From NCBI RefSeq assembly GCF_016735685.1, contig NZ_JAERRA010000001.1, forward strand, positions 992,001-1,056,000: 64,000 bases of DNA, in the 5' to 3' direction. The notes below the pieces were generated by a model. It did no database searches and was not told the DNA's origin. It saw only the letters and a list, made by a program, of their open reading frames with translations. The stretch is from Piscinibacter lacus (GTDB lineage: Bacteria > Pseudomonadota > Gammaproteobacteria > Burkholderiales > Burkholderiaceae_C). Each line of letters begins with the position of its first letter. Position 1 is the stretch's first letter. This document shows, in pieces, positions 12,585-24,989 of the stretch. A program made the translations under genes and the position numbers.

Positions 12585-14325
12585 GGCGGCCGGGCCCCCG
12601 ACCGGGGTCGATGCCTCGCGCTTCGACCGCGAGGTCTGGCGCGAAGGCCTGCCACCCGATTCGGGCTTCCTCGGCCGCCAAGCGCGCCGCATCGCCACCG
12701 GCGAGGGCAGCGGCTTCGAGCGGCTCTACCGCACCTTCGTCGCAGCGCGCGCCCTGCTCGGCCTCACCCTGCTGCTGACCGGCCTGCTGGCCACCGAGTT
12801 CGCCGGCGCCGATCCGCGCATCCTGGGTCTCTGCCTGGCCCATGCCCTGCTGGCCTGCGCGGTCTGGCTGCTGCCGGTGCGCTGGACCGGCCCCATGCTC
12901 GACCGCGGCGTGCGCCTGCGCCACCGCGCCTGGCTGGCCACCCTGGGCGTGGACTTGCTGCTCTTCGGCGCCCTGCATGCCGTGGCCGGGGCCAGCCTGA
13001 ACAGCGCCGCCCTGCTGGTGCTGCCGGCCTTGATGGCGGGTGTGCTGACGCCGCGCCGCCATGCCCTGGCGGTGGCCGCCGCCGCCTCGCTGATGCTGCT
13101 GGCCGAGGCCTTGCTGCGCGGCGGCGCCGAGCCGCTGATCGCCCTGAGTCGCGCCGGCCTGGCCGGCGGCGGGCTCTTCCTCGTCACCCTGCTCGTGCAC
13201 GAAATGGCCGGCCGCCTGGCGCGCGAGGAGCGCACCGCCCGCAGCGGCCTGGAGCTGGCCCGCCAGCAGGCCGAGCTGAACCGCATGGTGATCGAGGAGC
13301 TGGAGGTCGGCGTGCTGGTGCTCGACCCGCGCGGCCGCCTGCGCAGCGCCAACCCGGTCGCCCGCAAGCTGCTGCCCGAGTTGCCCGAGTTGCACGGCAG
13401 CGCCACCGAGCTGCCGCCGCGCCTGGCCCGGGCCCTGGAGGCTGCCCGCCACGAGGGCCCCTGGCCCGAGGCCGGCCGCGACCTGCTGCCCGCCGAGGGC
13501 GAGCCCGGCCCGGCCCTGCGCCTGCGCCTGCGGCCCAGCCGCAGCGGCCACCAGTTGCTGCTTCTGGAGGATCTGCGCGCCGTGCAGTCCCGGCTGCGCG
13601 ACGAGGGCCTGGCCGCGATGGGCCGCGTCACCGCCGGCATCGCCCACGAGATCCGCAACCCGCTGGCCGCGATCACCCAGGCCAATGCCCTGCTGGCCGA
13701 GGATCCGCCGCCCGGCCAGCGGGTGCGCCTGATCGGCATGATTGCCGACCATGCCGCGCGGCTGCGGCGCATCGTCGACGATGTGATGGAAGTGGCTGTC
13801 GTGCCGCCGACCGCGCCGCCGCCGCTGGAGGCCCGCGCCGCCTGCGCGGCCATTGCGCAGGACTGGCTGCAGCAGCAGCGCCTGCCGGCTGCGCCCGAGG
13901 GGCCGCTGCGGATCAGCCTGCCGGCGGGCCCGCTCTGGCTGCGCTTCGATGCCGAGCACCTGCGCCGCGTGCTGATCAACCTGCTCGACAACGCCCTGCG
14001 CCACAGCCGCCACGAGGCCGGCTCGCTCTGGCTGCAACTTCGCGAGGCGGACGCTGGCTGGGCCGAGCTGAGCCTGGCCAGCGACGGGCCGCCGATCACC
14101 CCCGAGGTGCAGGCCCATCTCTTCGAGCCCTTCCACTCCACCCGCAGCCGCGGCACCGGGCTCGGCCTGTACATTTGCCGCGAGCTTTGCGGCCGCTATG
14201 GCGCCCGCATCGACTACCAGGGCCGCCCCGCGACAGAGCGGCATCCCAAGGTCTTCCGCCTGCTGCTGCGCCGCCTGCCCCAGGCCCCGTCCAGCGCGGC
14301 GGCCCCGCCCGAAGCGCGTACCTGA
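12559..14325 (+). CDS. pilS: Sensor histidine kinase PilS
   Basis: PilS is the membrane kinase that senses pilin levels and phosphorylates PilR to control pilA transcription. The 588-residue protein has about six transmembrane segments in the first 200 residues, a PAS-like stretch (IEELEVGVLVLDPRGRLRSA), the H-box GIAHEIRNPLAAI with the phospho-accepting His near residue 363, the N-box NLLDNALRHS and G-box GTGLGLYICRELCG. The start is a GTG at 12559 inside the preceding gene; an internal start within the first 20 codons is also possible. pilR follows 8 bases later. Context with pilBCD elsewhere in the window supports the pilus assignment. Confidence 0.9.
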   Translation: MRPSSASTEAAGPPTGVDASRFDREVWREGLPPDSGFLGRQARRIATGEGSGFERLYRTFVAARALLGLTLLLTGLLATEFAGADPRILGLCLAHALLACAVWLLPVRWTGPMLDRGVRLRHRAWLATLGVDLLLFGALHAVAGASLNSAALLVLPALMAGVLTPRRHALAVAAAASLMLLAEALLRGGAEPLIALSRAGLAGGGLFLVTLLVHEMAGRLAREERTARSGLELARQQAELNRMVIEELEVGVLVLDPRGRLRSANPVARKLLPELPELHGSATELPPRLARALEAARHEGPWPEAGRDLLPAEGEPGPALRLRLRPSRSGHQLLLLEDLRAVQSRLRDEGLAAMGRVTAGIAHEIRNPLAAITQANALLAEDPPPGQRVRLIGMIADHAARLRRIVDDVMEVAVVPPTAPPPLEARAACAAIAQDWLQQQRLPAAPEGPLRISLPAGPLWLRFDAEHLRRVLINLLDNALRHSRHEAGSLWLQLREADAGWAELSLASDGPPITPEVQAHLFEPFHSTRSRGTGLGLYICRELCGRYGARIDYQGRPATERHPKVFRLLLRRLPQAPSSAAAPPEART

Positions 14326-14333
14326 CGCCGTCC

Positions 14334-15994
<1,661 letters not shown>

Positions 15995-15998
<4 letters not shown>

Positions 15999-16606
15999 GC
16001 GGCCCGCGCCTGGTCGAGGGCTGGTGGTCGGCAGCGGCCCGACGGCCCTCGCCGCACTGGAATGCCCGGCCGCCTGGCGCGGCCATCGAGCTGGCCCTGA
16101 TCCACTCGATTAGCCTGCCGGCCGGCGTCTATGGCGGGGATGCGATCGAGCGCCTGTTCGCCGGCACGCTGGACCCGGCCGCGCACCCCAGCTTCGAGCC
16201 GCTGCGCGGGCTGGAGGTGTCCGCCCACGTCCTGCTGCGGCGCGACGGCAGCCTGCTGCAGTTCGTGCCCCTGCATGAGCGTGCCTGGCATGCCGGCCGC
16301 TCCGTCTGGCGCGGTCGGCCGAATGTGAACGATGTCTCGGTCGGCATCGAGCTGGAGGGCCTGGAGGGCCTGGCCTTCGAGCCGGCCCAGTACGCTGCCC
16401 TGGCCGGCCTGCTGCGCGGCCTGGCGCGGGCCCTGCCGCTGCGCGAAGTCGTCGGTCACCAGCATGTGGCGCCGGTGCGCAAGGGCGATCCGGGGCCGGG
16501 CTTCGACTGGTTGCTGCTGCAGGGTCTGCTCGGTCCGAGCCTTCCGTGTTTACCCGCAATCTGGCCGGCGGGCGAGCTCCCGCCCGCCGGGCCGCCGAAG
16601 GCCTGA
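15995..16606 (+). CDS. ampD: 1,6-anhydro-N-acetylmuramyl-L-alanine amidase AmpD
   Basis: AmpD is a cytoplasmic zinc amidase that recycles anhydromuropeptides by removing the peptide from anhydro-MurNAc. The 203-residue product starts at a GTG that overlaps the pilR stop (GTGA). It contains the family pattern HWNARP, LIHSISLPAGVYGG with the first zinc His, the tract FVPLHERAWHAGRS, and VGHQHVAPVRKGDPGPGFDW, which supplies the second zinc His, the catalytic Lys and the Asp ligand. The pilS-pilR-ampD order is common in Burkholderiales. The last 30 residues are alanine/proline-rich and not conserved. Confidence 0.92.
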
Positions 16607-16666
16607 AGCCAGCGTTCATGCGGCCTGGCGGCCTGGAATCGGCCGCCAAGCCAGCATCCATGCGGC
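16606..16666 (+). repeat. Two 19-base direct repeats downstream of ampD
   Basis: The unit beginning AAGCCAGC at 16606-16624 recurs at 16648-16666 with 17 of 19 bases identical; the two copies start 42 bases apart, four helical turns. They begin at the ampD stop codon, overlapping its last base, and lie about 90 bases upstream of the NrdR-like boxes. A function as binding sites is possible but unsupported. Confidence 0.5.
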
Positions 16667-17064
16667 TTCATGGGCCCGGGGCCGCAGCCGGCGTGGCCTG
16701 GCCCGCAGGGGCCGGCCCGCGCGGCTTGCCGGGGTGGCGACTTGTGGCGGTCACAAACCACATATAGCGTGGTTGTGCGGGCTGGGGGCGCTAGCTATAG
16801 TGGGCTGCATGCTATCCTGCGCCGTATGTTCCCGGCACCCGGCGTCGACTTCGCCGCTTGCGGGGGCCCTTGTTCTTGCGGGTCCTGCGCCCTCTGGCCG
16901 GTCCCGCTGCCCGTCTGGCGATCGCCCCCGAGCGGCCGGTCCCCCCACCCCCAAGCTGCTGCGTGCTCGCCCGGGCTGCCTGCCCCGGTGAGGTCGCGGC
17001 GTCGGGGCGTTTCACCCCTGTCGTCCCGGCCCTGCGCCGTCCCGACTCCATGAGGATCCTGCCC
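16607..17064 (+). other. Long regulatory region and leader upstream of nrdA
   Basis: This 458-base gap holds, in order, a pair of 19-base direct repeats (16606-16624 and 16648-16666), two candidate NrdR boxes around a promoter (16757-16803), and a leader of about 255 bases before nrdA. The leader is very GC-rich and contains CG-rich self-complementary stretches, but I recognise no known riboswitch core. An in-frame open stretch extends upstream of nrdA without family similarity. Confidence 0.6.
16757..16803 (+). promoter_or_regulatory. nrdAB promoter with two candidate NrdR boxes
   Basis: Box 1 (16757-16772, ACCACATATAGCGTGG) and box 2 (16788-16803, GCGCTAGCTATAGTGG) each match about ten or eleven of sixteen positions of the NrdR consensus ACACWATATATWGTGT. 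Their starts are 31 bases apart, about three helical turns, the spacing characteristic of paired NrdR boxes. A sigma-70 promoter fits between them: -35 TTGTGC at 16773-16778, a 17-base spacer and -10 TATAGT at 16796-16801, so box 2 covers the -10. NrdR is the ATP/dATP-responsive repressor of ribonucleotide reductase genes; the assignment is by pattern, spacing and target gene. Confidence 0.7.
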
Positions 17065-19947
<2,883 letters not shown>

Positions 19948-20079
19948 GGCCTTGAAGCGGACATGCCCCGGTGCCGTGCGCGGACGACGGATCGGGGCCA
20001 CATTTCAGTCTGAATGCGGCCGACATCGCTTGTTGTTTTGAAGGCCGCAAACCGATAATTCGAGAACAGGAAGTCCATC

Positions 20080-21276
20080 ATGTTGGTCTGGGAAGACGAC
20101 AAGCGATCCACCCCCGCCGCGAAGCCTTCGACGATGCCGCCCTCGCTGCGCGATGGCCTCGCCGCAACGGCACCGATGAGCCCCATGGTCCGCCCGCTGG
20201 ATGCGGCCATCGACCGTGTCCTGGCCCCGCAAGCCTCGGCAAGCACCGGGGAATCGGCCCGCCGCGTGAACGTCGCCGACAAGCGCATCATCAACGGCCA
20301 GACCGACGTCAACCAGCTTGTGCCCTTCAAGTACAAGTGGGCCTGGGAGAAGTACCTCGCCACCTGCGCCAACCACTGGATGCCGCAGGAAGTGAACATG
20401 TCGCGCGACATCGCGACCTGGAAGGACCCCAAGGGCCTGACCGAGGACGAGCGCCGCATCGTCAAGCGCAACCTCGGCTTCTTCGTCACCGCCGACTCGC
20501 TGGCCGCCAACAACATTGTGCTGGGCACCTACCGCCACATCACGGCGCCCGAGTGCCGGCAGTTCCTGCTGCGCCAGGCCTTTGAAGAGGCGATCCACAC
20601 CCACGCCTACCAGTACATCGTCGAGTCGCTGGGCCTGGACGAGTCCGAGATCTTCAACGCCTACAACGAAGTCCAGTCCATCCGCGACAAGGACGAGTTC
20701 CTGATCCCCTTCATCGAGGCGATCATGGATCCGAACTTCCATACCGGCACGCCCGAGAACGACCAGCGCCTGCTCAAGAGCCTGATCGTCTTCGCCTGCC
20801 TGATGGAGGGCCTGTTCTTCTACGTCGGCTTCACGCAGATCCTCGCGCTGGGCCGGCAGAACAAGATGACCGGCGCGGCCGAGCAGTACCAATACATCCT
20901 GCGCGACGAGTCCATGCACTGCAACTTCGGCATCGACTTGATCAACGCGATCAAGCTCGAGAACCCGCAGCTCTGGACGGCAGCCTTCAAGGACGAGATC
21001 CGCGCGCTCTTCCTCAAGGCCGTCGATCTCGAGTACCGCTACGCCGAGGACACCATGCCGCGCGGCGTGCTGGGCCTCAATGCCTCGATGTTCAAGGGCT
21101 ACCTGCGCTACATCGCCAACCGTCGCGCCACCCAGATCGGCCTGGAGGAACTGTTCCCCAACGAGGACAACCCCTTCCCGTGGATGAGCGAGATGATCGA
21201 CCTGAAGAAGGAGCGCAACTTCTTCGAGACCCGGGTCATCGAGTACCAGACCGGCGGCGCCCTGTCCTGGGATTGA
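20080..21276 (+). CDS. nrdB: Ribonucleoside-diphosphate reductase, class Ia small subunit
   Basis: NrdB carries the diiron-tyrosyl radical cofactor. The 398-residue product contains the ligand motifs [27 protein letters not shown] (Glu, His and the radical Tyr in AYQYI), [10 protein letters not shown] and DESMHCNFG, which together give the expected Asp, Glu and His ligands. The first 60 residues are a non-conserved serine/alanine-rich extension. The gene starts with ATG after AACAGGAAG. A weak -10-like GATAAT at 20054-20059 lies in the nrdA-nrdB spacer and might give an extra start, but NrdR control of the pair from upstream of nrdA is more likely. Confidence 0.97.
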   Translation: MLVWEDDKRSTPAAKPSTMPPSLRDGLAATAPMSPMVRPLDAAIDRVLAPQASASTGESARRVNVADKRIINGQTDVNQLVPFKYKWAWEKYLATCANHWMPQEVNMSRDIATWKDPKGLTEDERRIVKRNLGFFVTADSLAANNIVLGTYRHITAPECRQFLLRQAFEEAIHTHAYQYIVESLGLDESEIFNAYNEVQSIRDKDEFLIPFIEAIMDPNFHTGTPENDQRLLKSLIVFACLMEGLFFYVGFTQILALGRQNKMTGAAEQYQYILRDESMHCNFGIDLINAIKLENPQLWTAAFKDEIRALFLKAVDLEYRYAEDTMPRGVLGLNASMFKGYLRYIANRRATQIGLEELFPNEDNPFPWMSEMIDLKKERNFFETRVIEYQTGGALSWD

Positions 21277-21474
21277 GATCGAGAGACACACCACGGCAGG
21301 CCCCACCGAATTCCGAGCCGGACTCCGCCGAGTCCCAAACCGCCCGTCCGGCTCGCTTCCCCATTCGCTGCAACGGAGCGCCCCGGGCCGAGCCCGCGGG
21401 CAGAACACCGGACGGCGAGTCGCTGCGGCCCCCTCGTGCCGTGGATGTTTGACCACCTGATCAAGGAGATTTCC

Positions 21475-21981
21475 ATGGCAACTGCGAAGAAGACGGCAAC
21501 CAAGAAGGCAGCCCCGGCCGACAAGAAGGTCGCGGTGAAGAAGACCGCGGTCAAGTCGGCCGCGCCGGTGGCAAAGAAGGCCGCTGCGAAGAAGACGGCC
21601 GTCAAGTCGGCTGCGCCGGTGGCGAAGAAGGTTGCGGCCAAGAAGACCGCGGTCAAGTCCGCTGCGCCGGTGGCGAAGAAGGCTTCCGCCAAGAAGACGG
21701 CGGTCAAGTCCGCTGCGCCGGTGGCGAAGAAGGCTGTGGCCAAGAAGGCTGCGGCGAAGAAGACGGCGGTCAAGTCGGCCGCGCCGGTGGCGAAGAAGGC
21801 TGCGGCGAAGAAGACGGTGGTCAAGTCGGCCGCGCCGGTTGCCAAGAAGGCCGCGGCCAAGAAGCCCGCTGCGAAGAAGGCTGCCGCCAAGAAGACCGCG
21901 ATCAAGAAGGCCGCGCCGGCCGCGAAGACCACGCTGAGCCCGCAGGCGGCCTGGCCCTTCCCGACCACGCCCAAGCCCTGA
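21475..21981 (+). CDS. Histone H1-like DNA-binding protein (Lys/Ala repeat)
   Basis: The 168-residue protein is almost entirely lysine, alanine, valine and proline and resembles the C-terminal tail of eukaryotic H1 and bacterial AlgP/Hc-type proteins that bind and condense DNA. After a 23-residue lead come six near-identical units of the form TAVKSAAPVAKKxxAKK; the fourth carries a five-residue insertion. The C-terminus AAWPFPTTPKP is a conserved tail in Burkholderiales homologues. The ATG at 21475 has a strong AAGGAGA site upstream; 39 bases before it in the same frame are not used. It follows nrdB, as in relatives, and ends at a strong bidirectional terminator. Confidence 0.9.
   Translation: MATAKKTATKKAAPADKKVAVKKTAVKSAAPVAKKAAAKKTAVKSAAPVAKKVAAKKTAVKSAAPVAKKASAKKTAVKSAAPVAKKAVAKKAAAKKTAVKSAAPVAKKAAAKKTVVKSAAPVAKKAAAKKPAAKKAAAKKTAIKKAAPAAKTTLSPQAAWPFPTTPKP
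21544..21864 (+). repeat. 51-base tandem coding repeat in the H1-like gene
   Basis: Six consecutive units begin at 21544, 21595, 21646, 21697, 21763 and 21814; five are 51 bases and the fourth is 66. Each encodes TAVKSAAPVAKK plus a short AKK-ending tail (TVVKS in the last). Copies are highly similar at the base level, so copy number is expected to vary by slippage or recombination. Confidence 0.9.
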
Positions 21982-22022
21982 GCCTAGGCTGCGCGCTTCA
22001 GGCCGGCCCGGGCGGGCTGCCT

Positions 22023-22066
22023 GAAAAAAGCAAGACCCGGCGAGCCCTGCTCGACCGGGTCTTTTT
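22023..22066. terminator. Bidirectional intrinsic terminator
   Basis: AAGACCCGGCGAG pairs with CTCG-A-CCGGGTCTT around loop CCCTG, with a single bulged A. The stem is flanked by GAAAAAAG on the left and TTTTTC on the right, so it gives a U-tract in both directions. It lies between the convergent H1-like gene and the PfkB-family kinase gene. Confidence 0.92.
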
Positions 22067-22101
22067 CATGGGGCCCGGCAGGGCCCCGCAGGCTCGCTGC
22101 C

Positions 22102-23016
22102 TCAGGCCGTGAGCCCGAGGGCGGCCGGGTCGAGGCTGTGGTTCTGCGGGCCGGCGCAGGCGATTTTGATCGCACCGACGCGGTTGCCCAGTTCGACGCA
22201 GCGGACCAGGTCCCAGCCGCGCTCCAGGCCGTAGAGCAGCGCGCCGCGGAAGGCATCGCCGCAGCCGGTCGGGTCGATCACGGCCTCGGCCTTGACGCCC
22301 GGCACCAGGGTGCGCACGCCCTGCTGCCAGATCTCGCAGCCTTCGGCGCCCAGGGTGACGATGAGGCCGCGCAAGTGGCCGCACGACAGCGCTTCCAGGC
22401 TCAGGCCGACGCGGTCGCTCAGCATCTTGGCCTCGTAGTCGTTCACCGCGACCCAGCTCGCCTGGGCGATGAAGCGCTTGAGGTCTTCGCCGTCGAACAT
22501 GGGCAGGCCCTGGCCCGGGTCGAAGATGAAGGGGATCTGCGCCTCGGCCAGTTGCTGGGCATGCTGGATCATCGCGTCGCGGCCGTCCGGCGCGACGATG
22601 GCCAGCGCGATGTCCCCGCGCTCGGCCGGCACCGCGATGCGGTGCGCGAAGTTCATCGCGCCCGGGTGGAAGGCGGTGATCTGGTTGTTGTCCTGGTCGG
22701 TGATGATGATGGCCTGGGCGGTGTAGCCCTCGCCCACCGTCAGCAGCAGGTCGGCCGGCACGCCCCAGCTTGCCATGCGCTCGCGGTAGCCGGCGCCGTC
22801 GGCCCCCAGGGCTGCCATCACCCGCGGCTGACCGCCGAGCTTGGCCAGGGTGTAGGCGATGTTGCCGGCGCATCCGCCGAACTCGCGCTTGAGCGTCGGC
22901 ACCAGGAAGCTGACGTTCAGGATGTGGATCTGCTCGGGCAGGATCTGCTGCGCGAAACGACCGGGGAAGGTCGTGATGGTGTCGAAGGCGAGCGAGCCGC
23001 AGATGAGGGCAGACAT
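22102..23016 (-). CDS. PfkB-family carbohydrate/nucleoside kinase
   Basis: The 304-residue cytoplasmic enzyme belongs to the ribokinase fold family. Visible are the N-terminal SALICGSLAFDTI, the glycine-rich GGCAGNIAYTLAKLGG, and the C-terminal signature DPTGCGDAFRGALLYGL with the catalytic Asp in GCGD. Burkholderiales proteins of this type are usually annotated as adenosine kinase-like; the substrate cannot be decided from the sequence. The ATG at 23014-23016 is used. The zinc-ribbon protein gene ends 26 bases upstream on the same strand, so the two are probably co-transcribed. Confidence 0.88.
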   Translation of the reverse strand: MSALICGSLAFDTITTFPGRFAQQILPEQIHILNVSFLVPTLKREFGGCAGNIAYTLAKLGGQPRVMAALGADGAGYRERMASWGVPADLLLTVGEGYTAQAIIITDQDNNQITAFHPGAMNFAHRIAVPAERGDIALAIVAPDGRDAMIQHAQQLAEAQIPFIFDPGQGLPMFDGEDLKRFIAQASWVAVNDYEAKMLSDRVGLSLEALSCGHLRGLIVTLGAEGCEIWQQGVRTLVPGVKAEAVIDPTGCGDAFRGALLYGLERGWDLVRCVELGNRVGAIKIACAGPQNHSLDPAALGLTA

Positions 23017-23042
23017 GGGCGCGTGGGGGCGCGGGGCCCCGT

Positions 23043-24071
23043 TCAGGGTTGGGGGGCGATCAGCACGCTGAAGCCGCCGGGGCGGGCGCCGTCGGGCAGA
23101 TCGAAATCGCGTTGCATGCTCAGGCGCTGGCCCGGCGCCAGGGTGGCCGGCAGCGGGGCCAGGCTGTCGCGCTGGCGCAGGTCCGAAGGTTGCAGCACGC
23201 GACGTGCCAGCACGCCGCCCAGGCTGTCGTTGAGCGTCAGTTCCAGGGCCGGCACCGGCCGCTCGACCTTGCCCTCGTTCAGCAGGTCGACGATCAGGCG
23301 CTGGCGGGTGCCGGTGCTCGCGCCCTCGATGGGCTGGAGCTGCGGCGGCGGGTCGAAGCTGAGGGTACCGCCCGCGGCGGCCGAGGCGCGGCTGGACTTG
23401 CCCGTGGCGCAGAACAGCACCGCGCAGACCCGGTCCATCGTCGGGGTCAGCGCGGGCAGGGCCGATTGCAGCGCCGGCCGGAAGGCCCCGGCGATCTGCA
23501 AGAGCAGCAGCAGGGCCAGGCCCGTCACGGCCATCCACAGGCTGCTGCGATCGGCCGGACCATCGAGCGGGCGGGCGGGCAGCGGCAGCGGCCGGGGCGG
23601 GGCCTGGCGGCGCAGCGCCGGTTCAGTCGCAGCCGCAGCGGGGGCGCCGGCTGCGGCACTGGCGGCCTCGGCAGCGCGCGCCCAGGCGGCTTCGACCTCG
23701 GGATCGGGGGTGTAGAGCGACTTCGGTCCGGGCGCCTCCGGATCGAGCCAGCGCGGCAGGCCGGCAGGCTCCGGCGGCACGGCGGGCAGGGGCTCGAGCG
23801 GCAGGTCAATCTCCGAGACGGGCGCAGGCGCAGCAGCCGGCTTGGGCGCCGGGATCTCCAGCGTCTGATCGTCGTCGTGGCCGAGCTGGGGCGTCCAGGC
23901 CACGGGCACCGGCGGCGGCACCTCATGGTCCAGGTCGAAGAGGCCGTCGAGCGCGTTGAAGACCTCGTGGCAGCGACCACAGCGCACCCAGCCCTCGGAG
24001 GGCTTGATCTGCTCCTGCGCAACGCGAAAAACCGTGCCGCAACTGCCGCAGCGGGTTGCCAGGCTGCTCAT
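23043..24071 (-). CDS. Zinc-ribbon membrane protein with DUF3426 domain
   Basis: The 342-residue protein opens with an MJ0042-type zinc ribbon (MSSLATRCGSCGTVFRVAQE, then VRCGRCHEVF), continues with a proline/alanine-rich cytoplasmic linker of about 130 residues, one membrane segment (WMAVTGLALLLLLQIAGAF) and a C-terminal DUF3426 domain predicted in the periplasm. Function is unknown; the family always accompanies prmA-accC in Burkholderiales. Its start codon overlaps the end of prmA by four bases, so translation is coupled. Confidence 0.85.
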   Translation of the reverse strand: MSSLATRCGSCGTVFRVAQEQIKPSEGWVRCGRCHEVFNALDGLFDLDHEVPPPVPVAWTPQLGHDDDQTLEIPAPKPAAAPAPVSEIDLPLEPLPAVPPEPAGLPRWLDPEAPGPKSLYTPDPEVEAAWARAAEAASAAAGAPAAAATEPALRRQAPPRPLPLPARPLDGPADRSSLWMAVTGLALLLLLQIAGAFRPALQSALPALTPTMDRVCAVLFCATGKSSRASAAAGGTLSFDPPPQLQPIEGASTGTRQRLIVDLLNEGKVERPVPALELTLNDSLGGVLARRVLQPSDLRQRDSLAPLPATLAPGQRLSMQRDFDLPDGARPGGFSVLIAPQP

Positions 24072-24976
24072 CGTCGATCGCTCCTTCGGGCGTGCATCAG
24101 GATCCAGCCGTCTTCTTCGTCGGCCACGCTCAGCGCGAGGCCATGGGCCGCATAGGCCGCTTGCAATTCCTCGGCCTGCCGGGCCAGGATGCCCGCGAGC
24201 ACGAGCTGCCCCCCGGGCGCCAGATGGGCCGCCAGCAGCGGGGCCAGCAGCTTGAGCGGCGAGGCCAGGATGTTGGCCAGCACCAGCGGGTAGCGGCCGC
24301 AGCCGGGGCCGGCCACATCGGGCAGACCGGGTCGCACGCTGACCCCGTTGGCCTCGGCATTCTGCGCGGTCGAGATGACGGCGGCGGGATCGATGTCCAC
24401 CGCCAGCGTCTCGCCCGCACCGAACTGCCGCGCAGCGATCGCCAGGATGCCCGAGCCGCAGCCGTAGTCCAGCACCGGCTGGCCCGCGAAGGCCTTGGCA
24501 TGGGTGGCGATCCAGCGCAGGCACATGCGGGTGGTCGGATGGGTGCCGGTGCCGAAGGCCAGGCCGGGGTCCAGGCGCATCACGGTGCGCGCGGCCGGCG
24601 GGGCCTCATGCCAGGTCGGTACGATCCAGAAGTCCGCCGTGATCGGCACCGGCGCGAACTGCGACTGGGTCAGCCGCACCCAGTCCTCGTCCGGCACCTC
24701 GACGATGGCCTGCAACTCCACGCCCTGCGGATGCTCGGCCAGCAGCCGGGTGGCGGCCTGGGTGGCTTCGGCCGTGTCGCCGAACAGGGCCTTGAGCACC
24801 GAGCGCTGCCAGGCCGGCCGGGGGGCGGGCATGTCCGGCTCGCCGAACAGGGCCTGCTCGGCCTCGGTGTCGGCGTCGGCGTCCTCGACCGAGACGGACA
24901 GGGCGTCCAGATCCATCAGCGTGTCGCTGAGGGCCTCGACCTCGTCTTCCGCCGCGATCAGTCGCAACTCGACCAT
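24068..24976 (-). CDS. prmA: Ribosomal protein L11 methyltransferase
   Basis: PrmA uses S-adenosylmethionine to trimethylate several amino groups of ribosomal protein L11. The 302-residue product starts MVELRLIAAEDEVEALSD and has the typical N-terminal L11-binding domain, then DPGLAFGTGTHPTTRMCLRW, the SAM-binding motif VLDYGCGSGILAIAA, and VLANILASPL (the NI-type motif IV). The open frame runs 28 codons further upstream into accC, but the ATG at 24974-24976 gives the family start. It lies 13 bases downstream of accC. Confidence 0.95.
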   Translation of the reverse strand: MVELRLIAAEDEVEALSDTLMDLDALSVSVEDADADTEAEQALFGEPDMPAPRPAWQRSVLKALFGDTAEATQAATRLLAEHPQGVELQAIVEVPDEDWVRLTQSQFAPVPITADFWIVPTWHEAPPAARTVMRLDPGLAFGTGTHPTTRMCLRWIATHAKAFAGQPVLDYGCGSGILAIAARQFGAGETLAVDIDPAAVISTAQNAEANGVSVRPGLPDVAGPGCGRYPLVLANILASPLKLLAPLLAAHLAPGGQLVLAGILARQAEELQAAYAAHGLALSVADEEDGWILMHARRSDRR

Positions 24977-24989
24977 GGGGTGCCTTCGT

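Noticed and set aside
16810-17064. Riboswitch (cobalamin type) in the long nrdA leader
   Set aside because: No conserved cobalamin box or other known core was found; the enzyme downstream is the cobalamin-independent class Ia.
16858-17064. Longer NrdA N-terminus using the open frame upstream of 17065
   Set aside because: The extra residues are Pro/Arg/Cys-rich without similarity, and a ribosome-binding site sits in front of the ATG at 17065.
21544-21864. Regular repeats that could suggest a CRISPR array or satellite DNA
   Set aside because: The repeats are contiguous without unique spacers, stay in one reading frame and encode a Lys/Ala DNA-binding protein.
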